DNA of 64,000 bases from Sulfurovum sp. NBC37-1 (GTDB lineage Bacteria; Campylobacterota; Campylobacteria; Campylobacterales; Sulfurovaceae), in NCBI RefSeq assembly GCF_000010345.1, contig NC_009663.1, positions 682,001 to 746,000 of the forward strand, written 5' to 3'. A program made the translations under genes and the position numbers. The stretch's first letter is position 1; each line of letters starts with the position of its first letter. The notes beneath the pieces were generated by a model. The model saw nothing but the letters and a program-made list of their open reading frames with translations. It was not told the origin of the DNA and did no database searches. This document shows, piece by piece, positions 44,040 through 52,465 of this stretch.

Positions 44040-44361
44040 TAGTATGAATGAAGCGATATCTTCAACCGTAAAAGATATGATAGAGGCTGACCTGGAAGTT
44101 TCCTTTACAAAAAAAGAATTGAAGAGAATGGGGGTTGAAATAGCACCTGTGACCATTACTGCAGGTGAGATCAAAATAATACGTAAGAGCTTAAAATTAA
44201 GTCAGTCAGTTTTTGCCAAACTTTTAAATGTCAGCCTCTCTTCTGTAAGACAATGGGAGCAGGGTATACGTACCCCCAGTGGATCGACAATGGTATTACT
44301 GGAACTTCTACAGCGTGAACCCGAACTTTTGAATTATCGTCTTGATCTTAGTGTGGCATAA
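44032..44361 (+). CDS. Orphan HTH antitoxin
   Basis: 109 residues. Xre-type HTH in IIRKSLKLSQSVFAKLLNVS and SSVRQWEQGIRTPSGS; C-terminus ELLNYRL. Same family as HigA partners that follow toxin genes. Its cognate toxin is reduced to the fragment above, so it may now act only as a DNA-binding regulator. Confidence 0.85.
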   Translation: MRDSMNEAISSTVKDMIEADLEVSFTKKELKRMGVEIAPVTITAGEIKIIRKSLKLSQSVFAKLLNVSLSSVRQWEQGIRTPSGSTMVLLELLQREPELLNYRLDLSVA

Positions 44362-44389
44362 CTAAAAATATGCGTCTTGTGATCTGTGG

Positions 44390-44857
44390 ACGAAAGATAC
44401 GACCGCAAAAGAGAGTTGAACCGGATTGTATAAAGTAGAGACAAAAGTATTGAATCCGGCAGTCAAAAGAAATATTAAAAGATTTCCAGATGATTTTATG
44501 TTTCAACTCAATGAAAAAGAGGTTGAATCTATGGTGTCGCAAAATGCGATACCTTCAAAACAGCATCTTGGTGGAGCAATGCCTTACGCTTTTACGGAGC
44601 AGGGTGTTTATATGTTGGCAACTGTTTTGAAATCAGATGTTGCTATAGAAGTTAATATTTCTATCATGCGTACATTTGCAAAACTACGAGAATTTTCTAA
44701 ACATTACAATGCATTAGCCAAGAAGATCATGGAAGTTGAACGAAAAAATGATAAGCAGTACAGAGAACTTAAAAAAGCACTGGAAGATTTAATAAATAGT
44801 TCTAATGAGGTGGAACGTAAGACCATAGGGTTCATTAAGACTGAAGAATCTGAATGA
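44390..44857 (+). pseudogene. ORF6N-domain gene remnant B
   Basis: Upstream IRPQKRVEPD (from about 44396) looks like a decayed IRGQKVMLDSD start in another frame; the main frame runs LYKVETKVLNPAVKRNIKRF, DFMFQLNEKEVESMVSQ, PYAFTEQGVYMLATVLKSDV, and the helical tail KKIMEVERKNDKQYREL. N-terminus truncated and shifted; the 143-codon remainder is open. ORF6N proteins are phage-type DNA-binding proteins. Parent of the same family as A and C. Confidence 0.7.
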
Positions 44858-44955
44858 TGACAGAAGAAATATACCGTCTCCTGGAAGTTCGTTTTAATAA
44901 TGACAGATTCGATGAGGTCGAGGTTGTTTCTGCCTGTGAGTATTTGAAAAATTAG
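44854..44955 (+). CDS. Possible 33-residue peptide
   Basis: MMTEEIYRLLEVRFNNDRFD then EVEVVSACEYLKN. Starts inside the ORF6N stop. GAATCTGAATGATGACA at this junction recurs at 46161 and, slightly changed, at 47147. Could be the 5' end of a lost gene. Confidence 0.3.
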   Translation: MMTEEIYRLLEVRFNNDRFDEVEVVSACEYLKN

Positions 44956-45069
44956 AAAACATTACAATTTGCCATATTTTTCACCTACAGTCAAAATATA
45001 TGTTACGGTTTCTTATACAGCAAATTGGGAAACGATGTGAGACTTAATAATAAATTAAAAGAACTAATG

Positions 45070-45086
45070 TTATCATCTAATGATAA
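45070..45086. promoter_or_regulatory. Operator-like palindrome before TumE
   Basis: TTATCAT-CTA-ATGATAA lies 13 bp before the GTG start of the TumE-like toxin. It is a good candidate for the binding site of the HTH antitoxin. Confidence 0.5.
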
Positions 45087-45098
45087 TAGGGAAAAAGA

Positions 45099-45434
45099 GT
45101 GAGTGATCTAGAGAACTTACTTAACCTTGATGGTGAAACATTTCCTATGGATAATGGCTATTGGGTCAAGTTTGAGGCTTGGAGGATTGAGGTAAGTAAA
45201 AACGTACCTCATGGCATCAGATATTCTTTGACCTTACATGATAAATACAACCAAAGAGTTATTGGTTATGACAATGCACATAGTTTTAGAAGTGGAAAGA
45301 AGTATGGAGCAAAAAAAGAGACGTATGACCATATCCATAAGCAGATGGATATCGTACCTTATGAATTTGAATCTGCTTCACAACTTCTTGAAGACTTTTG
45401 GAAGAGTGTAGAGTATTATATGGAGAACAATTGA
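45099..45434 (+). CDS. TumE-like toxin (DUF6516 family)
   Basis: 111 residues from GTG with AGGG upstream. GYWVKFEAWRIEVSKNVPHG and YSLTLHDKYNQRVIGYDNAH are characteristic of DUF6516/TumE toxins. Stop TGA overlaps the antitoxin ATG. Presumed ribosome- or RNA-targeting by family; not proven. Confidence 0.78.
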   Translation: MSDLENLLNLDGETFPMDNGYWVKFEAWRIEVSKNVPHGIRYSLTLHDKYNQRVIGYDNAHSFRSGKKYGAKKETYDHIHKQMDIVPYEFESASQLLEDFWKSVEYYMENN

Positions 45435-45796
45435 TGAAAACGGTCCGAGTAGGCATTATGTCAAAAGAAGCGTACAAACAAAGAACCATAGACATTGCAA
45501 AGGGACTATATGTACCCAAAGCAGATGAACCTAAAATTTGGTTTGAGTCTATGAAGTCTATGGCACAGATACTCAGCAATGAAAATCAGGCATTACTGAA
45601 AACCATACTGGACCATGAACCGAAGTCACTAAAAGAGCTTGAGGCGCTGACAGGAAGAGCAAAGTCAAACTTATCCCGGACACTCAAAACACTTGAACGT
45701 TATGGTATTGTAGAATTACATAAGTCCAATAATGCCTTGATAGCAAAAGTAAAAGCTACACATTTCAAAGTAGAATTTGGATTTGAAGCTGCGTAG
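45434..45796 (+). CDS. TumA-like antitoxin (winged-helix, HVO_A0114-like)
   Basis: 120 residues. The winged-helix part reads HEPKSLKELEALTGRAKSNL and LKTLERYGIVELHKSNNALI. Such proteins pair with DUF6516 toxins. The ATG shares its first base with the toxin stop, so the two are coupled. The C-terminus (FKVEFGFEAA) is strand-like. Confidence 0.78.
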   Translation: MKTVRVGIMSKEAYKQRTIDIAKGLYVPKADEPKIWFESMKSMAQILSNENQALLKTILDHEPKSLKELEALTGRAKSNLSRTLKTLERYGIVELHKSNNALIAKVKATHFKVEFGFEAA

Positions 45797-45799
45797 AAA

Positions 45800-46172
45800 T
45801 ACATAGATTGCAAACAACAATAAAGAGGCAAACCCTTCAACCACTGGTCGCAAAATGCGACCGCTTCAATAGTATGAAATACTCTACTGTAAATCCTTAT
45901 GCTTTTACAGAACAAGGTGTGTACATGTTGTCTTCTGTGTTAAAGAGTAAAAAAGGCAATTGAAGTGAATATTGCCATTATTAGGACTTTTAAAAAACTT
46001 CAGGAATTTTCTAAACATTATAATGTACTAGCCAAGAAGATCATGGAAGTGGAACGAAAAAAATGACAGGCAGTACAGAGAACTTAAAAAAGCACTGGAA
46101 GAGCTGGTTGATGCTTCCAATGAGGTAGAGCGCAAGACGATAGGATTTATTAAGCCGGAAGAATCTGAATGA
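45800..46172 (+). pseudogene. ORF6N-domain gene remnant C
   Basis: PYAFTEQGVYMLSSVLKS, then after an extra A near 45952 AIEVNIAIIRTFKKLQEFSK, then after a second extra A near 46062 RQYRELKKALEELVDASNEV to ESE. Both frameshifts are one-base expansions of A-runs. The N-terminal half is lost. Very close to copy B in its last 60 residues. Confidence 0.75.
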
Positions 46173-46209
46173 TGACAATCCTGATTTTAAATATGGTGAA
46201 TATGCATAT

Positions 46210-46238
46210 TTGACAAAATAGGTTTTATAACCTATAAT
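46210..46238 (+). promoter_or_regulatory. Consensus promoter with overlapping operator
   Basis: TTGACA (46210-46215), 17 bases, TATAAT (46233-46238): a perfect sigma-70 match. ATAGGTT-TTAT-AACCTAT (46218-46235) is an inverted repeat inside the spacer and into the -10, with more ATAGGTA half-sites following. Expected to be bound by the winged-helix product of the next gene. Confidence 0.8.
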
Positions 46239-46273
46239 ATAGGTATTAAAAACTAATTAATAGGTAGTAAAAT

Positions 46274-46603
46274 ATGTTAGAAACAATTTTTGGTTCTAAA
46301 AACCGTGAACGTGTATTACAGTTTATTCTTGCAAATAATGAGGGCTATGCCAAAGAGATAGCCGATTTTTATGCTACGAGTTTAGACCCCATTCAGAAGC
46401 AATTGGAAAAACTTGAGTTGGGTGGCGTGCTTGTTAGCAAAAATGTAGGACGTACACGACTTTTCTTTTTCAACCCTCGCTATGCTTTTTTGAATGAATT
46501 AAAAGCACTTTTAGAGAAAGCCAGAAGTTATTACAGTCCTGAAGAAATAGAAAGATTGACAATGAGACGTAAGAGACCAAGGCGGGCAGGAAAACCATTA
46601 TGA
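46274..46603 (+). CDS. Winged-helix regulator/antitoxin paired with nucleotidyltransferase
   Basis: 109 residues: FGSKNRERVLQFILANNEGY, AKEIADFYATSLDPIQKQLE, and GGVLVSKNVGRTRLFFFNPR form a winged helix as in ArsR-like/AbiEi-type partners. A basic tail (RRKRPRRAGK) follows. Overlaps the next gene (ATGA) and is the likely autorepressor at 46218. Confidence 0.85.
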   Translation: MLETIFGSKNRERVLQFILANNEGYAKEIADFYATSLDPIQKQLEKLELGGVLVSKNVGRTRLFFFNPRYAFLNELKALLEKARSYYSPEEIERLTMRRKRPRRAGKPL

Positions 46604-47127
46604 AGTCCATTGCTGAAATGTGTATGGAAGAGTTGGCTGCCTATGTGTGCAGCAAATTGGATGAAAAGGGTATAGATACTGTACTTTCAGGCGGTTCCTG
46701 TGTTCAGATCTATTCCCATGGTAAATATACCTCTGACGACATTGACTTGATTGATCGTTTTAATGGTGGACATAGTTTGATCAAAAAAATGATGTTTGAT
46801 ATGGGCTTTAGAGAGCATAATCGCTATTTTGTTCACGAGGACACCTCTTTGTTTATTGAATTTCCAAGAGGTCCGCTGGGTGTTGGAGATGCACCTGTTA
46901 ATAATATTGCAACATTGGAAGAAGAGACTGGCATACTTAAATTATTGACGCCCACAGATTGTATAAAAGATAGATTGGCAGCCTATTATCACTGGGATGA
47001 TCCTCAAGGTTTGGAGCAGGCTGTTTGGGTAGCTGAACAAAATGATTTTGATTTGAAGTTAATTGAAGCATGGTCTAAAAATGAAAATGAATTGGGAAAA
47101 TTTAAGATTTTTAGGAGTAGGGTGTAA
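46600..47127 (+). CDS. Nucleotidyltransferase (AbiEii/MNT-like), putative toxin
   Basis: 175 residues. NTase core GGSCVQIYS (residues 31-39) and DDIDLID with the metal-binding Asp pair (D47, D49), then CIKDRLAAYYHWDDPQGLEQ. In type IV or AbiE-like modules such enzymes modify tRNA or other targets. The motif and context are firm; the target is not known. Confidence 0.85.
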   Translation: MKSIAEMCMEELAAYVCSKLDEKGIDTVLSGGSCVQIYSHGKYTSDDIDLIDRFNGGHSLIKKMMFDMGFREHNRYFVHEDTSLFIEFPRGPLGVGDAPVNNIATLEEETGILKLLTPTDCIKDRLAAYYHWDDPQGLEQAVWVAEQNDFDLKLIEAWSKNENELGKFKIFRSRV

Positions 47128-47243
47128 AAGTAGAATCATTAGAACAAGAAATCTGAATGATGACACCAAAAAAAGAAATTTTCAGTCTTATTTGAATCTA
47201 AGTTATCTATAGTATAGTTACAAAAAAATTCAAGGAATTTACT

Positions 47244-47423
47244 ATGGATGTAAATAAGATCAGAAAAGTATGCAGACCGATCAGAATAGTACTTGGGCTT
47301 ATACTGATAGGTGTAGGTGTTTATACAGGGAATAAGTGGTTCTATCTTGGTGTGATCCCTTTGATCGCGGGATTATCAAACTTCTGTCCTCTCTGTATCA
47401 TTACCAAAAAGTGTGATGTATAA
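47244..47423 (+). CDS. 59-residue DUF2892-like membrane protein
   Basis: Reads MDVNKIRKVCRPIRIVLGLI, LIGVGVYTGNKWFYLGVIPL, then NFCPLCIITKKCDV. Two membrane helices and a CPLC end match the YgaP-tail/DUF2892 group. Ribosome site AAGGA. Marks the return to ordinary chromosome after the island. Confidence 0.7.
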   Translation: MDVNKIRKVCRPIRIVLGLILIGVGVYTGNKWFYLGVIPLIAGLSNFCPLCIITKKCDV

Positions 47424-47446
47424 ACAGTGTACACTGCTATAAAAGC

Positions 47447-47462
47447 GGAGGCATGGGCCTCC
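47447..47462 (+). terminator. Hairpin after DUF2892 gene
   Basis: GGAGGC/GCCTCC with loop ATGG, followed by CTTTCTTT. A modest rho-independent terminator before mgtE. Confidence 0.5.
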
Positions 47463-47545
47463 CTTTCTTTGTTCTCCTTTTTTTTCAACCGTTTTGTCAG
47501 TAAATAAAGTATAATTCCAGCAATAAAAATGCCAAGGGGTATCGT

Positions 47546-48874
47546 ATGGATAAATTGACACAGTATCTTAAGACACATCCTGCAGATAAATTGCACCCTT
47601 CCGAGATCGCCTCGCTTCTCAAAGATCTGAATGAGAAGAATTTTGATGAAGCAGTCAAGCATATCCCCAAAGAACTTATTGCCGATGTGGCACTTGAACT
47701 GCCTGACAGGTATTTTGATGATGTCGTTGACTCGTTCACTTCAGAAGAACTGGCACAGTCGGTTGCCGAACTTGAATCCGATGACCAGACGGACTTCATT
47801 CAGGAGCTTGAAGAGATCGATGACAGCAAGGCCAAGGAAGTATTTAAGAAGCTGCATAAAGATGACCAGGCGGACATTCTTCAGCTCAAGCAGTATGATG
47901 ATGATGAAGCCGGTGCCTACATGCAGGTGGAGGTCTATGCCGCCAGACTTGACCATAAAGTAGAAGATATCATCAAGGAGTTCGCCGAGCTGAAACGCAA
48001 GGGCGAACTTGAGACTGTAAACTATCTCTTTGTTACCGATGAAGACAATCATCTGCGCTACGGTGTAGGGCTCGATGATCTTCTGGTCTTTGATTTCAAA
48101 AAGACGCTCAGAGAGAATATCGGTGAGAATCCCGAAAAGTACAAGCCGATCATAGGACATGACCATGACGATATCAAAGAGATCGTCAAAAAATTCCAGG
48201 AGTACGACCTGAACTCCATGCCGATTGTGGATGACCACGGCTATCTTCTGGGCAGGATCACTTCGGATGATATTTACGATCTTATCTCCGAACATGCGAC
48301 TGACCAGATGTATAACCTTGCCGGTGTCAATGACGATGCGGAAGAGGATGATGACCTGATCAAGGCTGGAAAGGCAAGGGCGGTCTGGCTGGGTATCAAC
48401 CTGATCACAGCCATTGCCGCCTCTCTTGTGATCGGTATGTTCGAGGGAACGATTCAGTCCTATGTGGCACTGGCCGTTCTGATGCCGATAGTGGCTTCTA
48501 TGGGAGGCAATGCGGGGACACAGAGCCTGACAGTCGTTGTCCGTCAGCTGGCACTGGGAGACATTGCAAAGAACGATGCCTACCGTACCATTAAGAAAGA
48601 AGTGATACTCTCTCTTGCCAATGGTCTGCTTTTCGCTATAATCATAGGTGTTATTGCTGCCATATGGTTCGATAAGGGTATGCTGGGTGTGGTGATCGCG
48701 CTTTCGATGGTCATCAACCTTCTCAGTGCAGGGTTTTTTGGCTCGATGATCCCGTTGATGCTCAAAAAGCTCAATATAGACCCGGCCATCGGCAGTACGG
48801 TCATACTTACGACCATTACGGATGTGGTAGGCTTTTTCAGTTTTCTGGGGCTTGCAAGCCTCATTTTATTATAA
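47546..48874 (+). CDS. mgtE: Magnesium transporter MgtE
   Basis: 442 residues. N-terminal helical MgtE_N domain (about 1-125), two CBS domains (about 125-255; NSMPIVDDHGYLLGRITSDD), then five membrane helices with PIVASMGGNAGTQSL forming the ion pore signature. Channel-like Mg2+ uptake gated by cytosolic Mg2+. Ribosome site AAGGGG. Confidence 0.96.
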   Translation: MDKLTQYLKTHPADKLHPSEIASLLKDLNEKNFDEAVKHIPKELIADVALELPDRYFDDVVDSFTSEELAQSVAELESDDQTDFIQELEEIDDSKAKEVFKKLHKDDQADILQLKQYDDDEAGAYMQVEVYAARLDHKVEDIIKEFAELKRKGELETVNYLFVTDEDNHLRYGVGLDDLLVFDFKKTLRENIGENPEKYKPIIGHDHDDIKEIVKKFQEYDLNSMPIVDDHGYLLGRITSDDIYDLISEHATDQMYNLAGVNDDAEEDDDLIKAGKARAVWLGINLITAIAASLVIGMFEGTIQSYVALAVLMPIVASMGGNAGTQSLTVVVRQLALGDIAKNDAYRTIKKEVILSLANGLLFAIIIGVIAAIWFDKGMLGVVIALSMVINLLSAGFFGSMIPLMLKKLNIDPAIGSTVILTTITDVVGFFSFLGLASLILL

Positions 48875-48901
48875 TACAAAATAAAGGATAATTTTAGTTC
48901 A

Positions 48902-49954
48902 ATGGACTTACTCGTTTTATATTTTTTAGCGGCAGTGATCGTCTCGTTCATCTGCTCGGTACTTGAATCGGTACTGCTTTCAGTCAATATGCCGTATATC
49001 TCGGTTTTGGAAAAAGAACGTCCCAAAGTGGGAGAACTTCTTAAATCACACAAGGTGCATATTAACAAATCCATCGCGTCCATACTCATTTTGAATACGA
49101 TTGCCAATACACTGGGTGCAGCTGCGGTAGGTGCACAGGCTGAGCATGTATTCGGATCGGGAGCGGTTTTCTATGTTTCGATCGTACTGACCTTCGCCAT
49201 TCTCTTCTTTGCCGAGATTATACCAAAGACTATCGGGGCGACCTACTGGAAGGTGCTTGCACCGGTTGCGGCTTATGTCATACGTTTGTTTATCTGGATC
49301 ACCTATCCGATCATTCTGATGACACTTTTCGTGACCAACCGTATCAAAAAAGGTGATGAAGGGCACAGTCTGTCCAAAGAAGAGCTTCTTGAAAGTGCAC
49401 TGCTGAGTGAAGACGAAGGTGTACTGGATGAGCAGGAATCCGATATTATAGAGAATATCCTGAAGCTGGATGATATCAAGGTTCAGGATATTCTGACACC
49501 AAGAAGTGTTGTCTTTGCTTTGGACGGGAACAGAATGATCAAAGATATCATCAAGAATGAACCGGATATCTTCAAATATTCTCGGATTCCTATTTATGAT
49601 GAGAGCATAGAGAATGTCACCGGACTGGTACTGATCAAGCAGCTTTTTTCTCAAGCTCTCAACGATGACAGTGTTCTGCTGAAAGATATACAACAGGATA
49701 TCTACCGTATCAATGAGCAGGTACCTGTTTCCTGGGCACTGGACCTCTTTATAGAAAAGAAGGCGCACATGTTCCTTGTCCTGGACAAATACGATCAGGT
49801 AGAAGGTATCGTAACGCTTGAAGACTGTGTCGAGACCATTCTGGGTGTCGAGATCGTGGATGAGAGTGATGCGCATGTAGACATGCGTGAACTCGCCAAA
49901 CTTAAAATGCGTCTGCAGCGAAGACGGCAGAATAAAGATCTGAATTTAGACTGA
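48902..49954 (+). CDS. CNNM/CorC-like membrane protein (hemolysin-C family)
   Basis: 350 residues. DUF21 membrane domain (about 1-145) followed by two CBS repeats (VQDILTPRSVVFALDG; EGIVTLEDCVETILGVEIVD). No large CorC_HlyC C-terminal domain, only a short basic tail. Family proteins take part in Mg2+/Co2+ export or Na+ exchange. Neighbour mgtE supports divalent-cation handling. Stop overlaps the next start. Confidence 0.9.
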   Translation: MDLLVLYFLAAVIVSFICSVLESVLLSVNMPYISVLEKERPKVGELLKSHKVHINKSIASILILNTIANTLGAAAVGAQAEHVFGSGAVFYVSIVLTFAILFFAEIIPKTIGATYWKVLAPVAAYVIRLFIWITYPIILMTLFVTNRIKKGDEGHSLSKEELLESALLSEDEGVLDEQESDIIENILKLDDIKVQDILTPRSVVFALDGNRMIKDIIKNEPDIFKYSRIPIYDESIENVTGLVLIKQLFSQALNDDSVLLKDIQQDIYRINEQVPVSWALDLFIEKKAHMFLVLDKYDQVEGIVTLEDCVETILGVEIVDESDAHVDMRELAKLKMRLQRRRQNKDLNLD

Positions 49955-51297
49955 TGTCCTTTGCCTCTCTCAAACTTTCAACTGCACTGACCGAACTTCT
50001 TGAAGGGGAGGGGTATGCGCGTCCCACGCCTATTCAGCAAAAGCTGATCCCTGCACTGCTCGACGGGCAGAATGCCATTGCGTCCGCGCAGACAGGAAGC
50101 GGAAAGACTCTGGCCTACCTGCTGCCTGCACTCCAGCAGATCAACCCCGAGGCTGAAAAGGTCACGCATCACTATCCACGACTCTTCATCCTTTCGCCTA
50201 CCAAAGAGCTAGCACAGCAGATCTATGAGGTTTCCAGACCTTTTGTCAATGCATTGGATTTGAATGTAGTGCTGCTTCAGGGAGGGGGAAGAAGGACAGT
50301 GGAGACCGAGCGCCTGAAAAAAGGGGTGGATGTCATCATCGCTACACCGCAGCGGGCGCTGGAGCACATAGAGGCACAGCATATCGACATCAAAGCGATA
50401 CGTCACTTGGTGGTAGATGAAGCCGATATGATGTTCGATATGGGTTTTGTCGGCTACTTGGAGAAGATCTTCACCATGATGACCGAACGCTCGCAAAAGA
50501 TCATCGTTTCCGCTACCATCACGCCAAGGGTGATCAAACTTGCCAAGACATATATCAAGCCGCTCAAACGTATTGAACTTGACCCTCCCGGAAAGATCGC
50601 TGATACGATTACGCAGATGCTTTATCCTGTACTTCGCAGCAAAAAGGAAGCGCTGCTCGCCTGGCTCATCTCATCGGGTAATTATGAGAAAGTCCTGCTC
50701 TTCGTGAGAAAGAAAGAGTTGGCCGACGGTGTGGCAGAGAGTCTGCGTTCATGGGACTACAAGGTGGGTATCCTGCACGGAGAGCGTACCCATCAGGAGC
50801 GCAAGAAGTCGCTCAATGCTTTCAGGGAAGGACGCTACCGGATACTGGTGGCAACGGATATCGCAGCACGAGGACTTGATATCAGCGATCTCGATGTTGT
50901 GATCAATTATGATATCCCCCATGTCAAGCATGATTTCATTCACCGTGTGGGACGTACGGGAAGGGCGGGCAGGGAAGGCATTGCCATTACGCTTGTCAGC
51001 CCTGATGAGATCGAACAGCTGCATGATCTGCAGAAAGTACTTGGTGGGAAAATCAAAGAGGTGATCCTTCCCGAGTATGCACCCAAAGAGGTAAAGGCCC
51101 GGGGCTTTTTACTGCATGGGCCCCAGCGTAGAAAAAAGAGCACTTCAGTCAAACGGGAATCGGCTTCACGACCCGGCGTCAAAAAAGGAAAGAAACGCAA
51201 AACGACCAAACGTGACGGTTTCAAAGCCTTTGATGCTGCCAAAAAGACCAAAGAAGCAAAAACACCTAACAAAAAACGCGGTAGAGGCAAAAAATAG
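49954..51297 (+). CDS. DEAD-box RNA helicase (RhlE-like)
   Basis: 447 residues. Motifs in order: Q motif PTPIQQKLIPALL, I AQTGSGKT, Ia PTKELA, II VDEADMMFD, III VSATI (SAT), IV LLFVRKKELAD, V ATDIAARGLDI, VI HRVGRTGR. A Lys/Arg-rich tail of about 70 residues likely binds RNA. Functions in RNA unwinding during ribosome assembly or decay. Coupled (ATGA) to the CNNM gene. Confidence 0.95.
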   Translation: MSFASLKLSTALTELLEGEGYARPTPIQQKLIPALLDGQNAIASAQTGSGKTLAYLLPALQQINPEAEKVTHHYPRLFILSPTKELAQQIYEVSRPFVNALDLNVVLLQGGGRRTVETERLKKGVDVIIATPQRALEHIEAQHIDIKAIRHLVVDEADMMFDMGFVGYLEKIFTMMTERSQKIIVSATITPRVIKLAKTYIKPLKRIELDPPGKIADTITQMLYPVLRSKKEALLAWLISSGNYEKVLLFVRKKELADGVAESLRSWDYKVGILHGERTHQERKKSLNAFREGRYRILVATDIAARGLDISDLDVVINYDIPHVKHDFIHRVGRTGRAGREGIAITLVSPDEIEQLHDLQKVLGGKIKEVILPEYAPKEVKARGFLLHGPQRRKKSTSVKRESASRPGVKKGKKRKTTKRDGFKAFDAAKKTKEAKTPNKKRGRGKK

Positions 51298-51315
51298 CAG
51301 CAACGCTCTATTTCC

Positions 51316-51339
51316 GCGTAGGGTGCGTAACCACGCACC
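51316..51339. repeat. REP-like palindrome, second family (copy 2)
   Basis: GCGTAGGGTGCGT-AACC-ACGCACC; 23 of 24 bases match 19462-19485. Lies between the convergent helicase and endonuclease-like genes. Confidence 0.65.
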
Positions 51340-51351
51340 GATCAGATTGAA

Positions 51352-52101
51352 TTACCTCATTGTACGGAAGCTGACAAGCAGCGGATGGTGATCGGAAATA
51401 TCATGATCCGAGATCACCTCTTTGGCTGTACATTCCATGCCCCGGTAGAGTACGAAATCCAGCGGATATCCCATAAATGATTTGACATTGTCTTCTTTCG
51501 TGAATGTTACTCGTTCCAACGAGAGCTCATTCTGGAGTTTTTGCAGTGCTTCCATGCGCTTCTTGTTCCAGGCATTGAAGTCACCGGCAACGATCATCGG
51601 TCCCTCGTGTGTCCTTACTTTCTCGGCAAAAATTTCAAGTTCCCTTTCATAACTGCTGTTTTCCCTGAAATTGATAGCATGAACATTGAGAATCAGCAGG
51701 GTAATGTTCTCTCTGAGTGGGTAGGTACTCAAAAGTAGACTTTTATGCGGCCCCACGAGACTCTCTTGACTGTTCGATAGGTAGGCTTTTGCTGAGTTTG
51801 ATTCAGTTCTGCAGGCTGTGAGTACACCATAGAAGGTATCTTTGACCTGCAGGTTCGCCGCCGCATCGTAGGCACAATCATCAATAGTAAACGTATCTCC
51901 TCTGAATTCCGCTTCCTGGAACATACAGAGGTAGAGATCTTTTTTCTTGAGCAACTTTTTCAAAAAAGTACTGAAGGCAGGGTCTGTTTGGTTCTTCTTA
52001 TGTACATTCCAGCAGAGCAGAGTAAAGGTTTCCGGGAAATAGGAATTGCACTGTTTCCCACAGGCTTTATGATGGAGAACGGAGGGTAAAAAGCGTATCA
52101 T
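51352..52101 (-). CDS. Endonuclease/exonuclease/phosphatase family protein
   Basis: 249 residues. LLCWNVHKKNQ, the Glu in MFQEAEF, LNVHAINF, the VAGDFNAWNK catalytic Asp/Asn, and the closing SDHDISDHHPLLVSF are the EEP motifs. No signal peptide. Metal-dependent phosphodiesterase; substrate (DNA, RNA or lipid) not determined. Confidence 0.88.
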   Translation of the reverse strand: MIRFLPSVLHHKACGKQCNSYFPETFTLLCWNVHKKNQTDPAFSTFLKKLLKKKDLYLCMFQEAEFRGDTFTIDDCAYDAAANLQVKDTFYGVLTACRTESNSAKAYLSNSQESLVGPHKSLLLSTYPLRENITLLILNVHAINFRENSSYERELEIFAEKVRTHEGPMIVAGDFNAWNKKRMEALQKLQNELSLERVTFTKEDNVKSFMGYPLDFVLYRGMECTAKEVISDHDISDHHPLLVSFRTMR

Positions 52102-52228
52102 GATAGAGGTGCAGCTATTGCAATCATAGTTTTAGTCCTTTTTGTATCAAATTATACTGATTCTAACACGAATATTTACTTTAACTATGTATAATTCATC
52201 CAAATTTTAATTATAATAAGGATGATAA

Positions 52229-52414
52229 ATGGCACAAGTCCCTGAAGATGTAGGATGCAGTAACGAAGAGTGTGTGGAAGCCCCGAATTGCCAAAGAACG
52301 GTGATCTATGAGAACGGTACGGCAAGAGAAGTCAGAAGTTTTGGGGGAACACCTCAAAAAGGGTGTGGAAAATTTCTTCCCAAGAAAGAGAACGATAAAA
52401 AAAGAGAACGATAA
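52229..52414 (+). CDS. Small Cys-rich protein, unknown
   Basis: 61 residues with five Cys (GCSNEECVEAPNC; QKGCGKFLP). The spacing resembles a small metal-binding knot. AAGGAT ribosome site. Basic C-terminus. A hairpin terminator follows. No family recognised. Confidence 0.6.
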   Translation: MAQVPEDVGCSNEECVEAPNCQRTVIYENGTAREVRSFGGTPQKGCGKFLPKKENDKKRER

Positions 52415-52427
52415 TTAAAAAAGAGAT

Positions 52428-52450
52428 CAGGTCAAGTGGTTCTTGACCTG
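52428..52450. terminator. Bidirectional hairpin terminator
   Basis: CAGGTCAAG-TGGTT-CTTGACCTG, with an A-rich left side (T-rich for the minus strand). Between convergent genes. Confidence 0.7.
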
Positions 52451-52465
52451 AGTAAAAAGCAAAGT

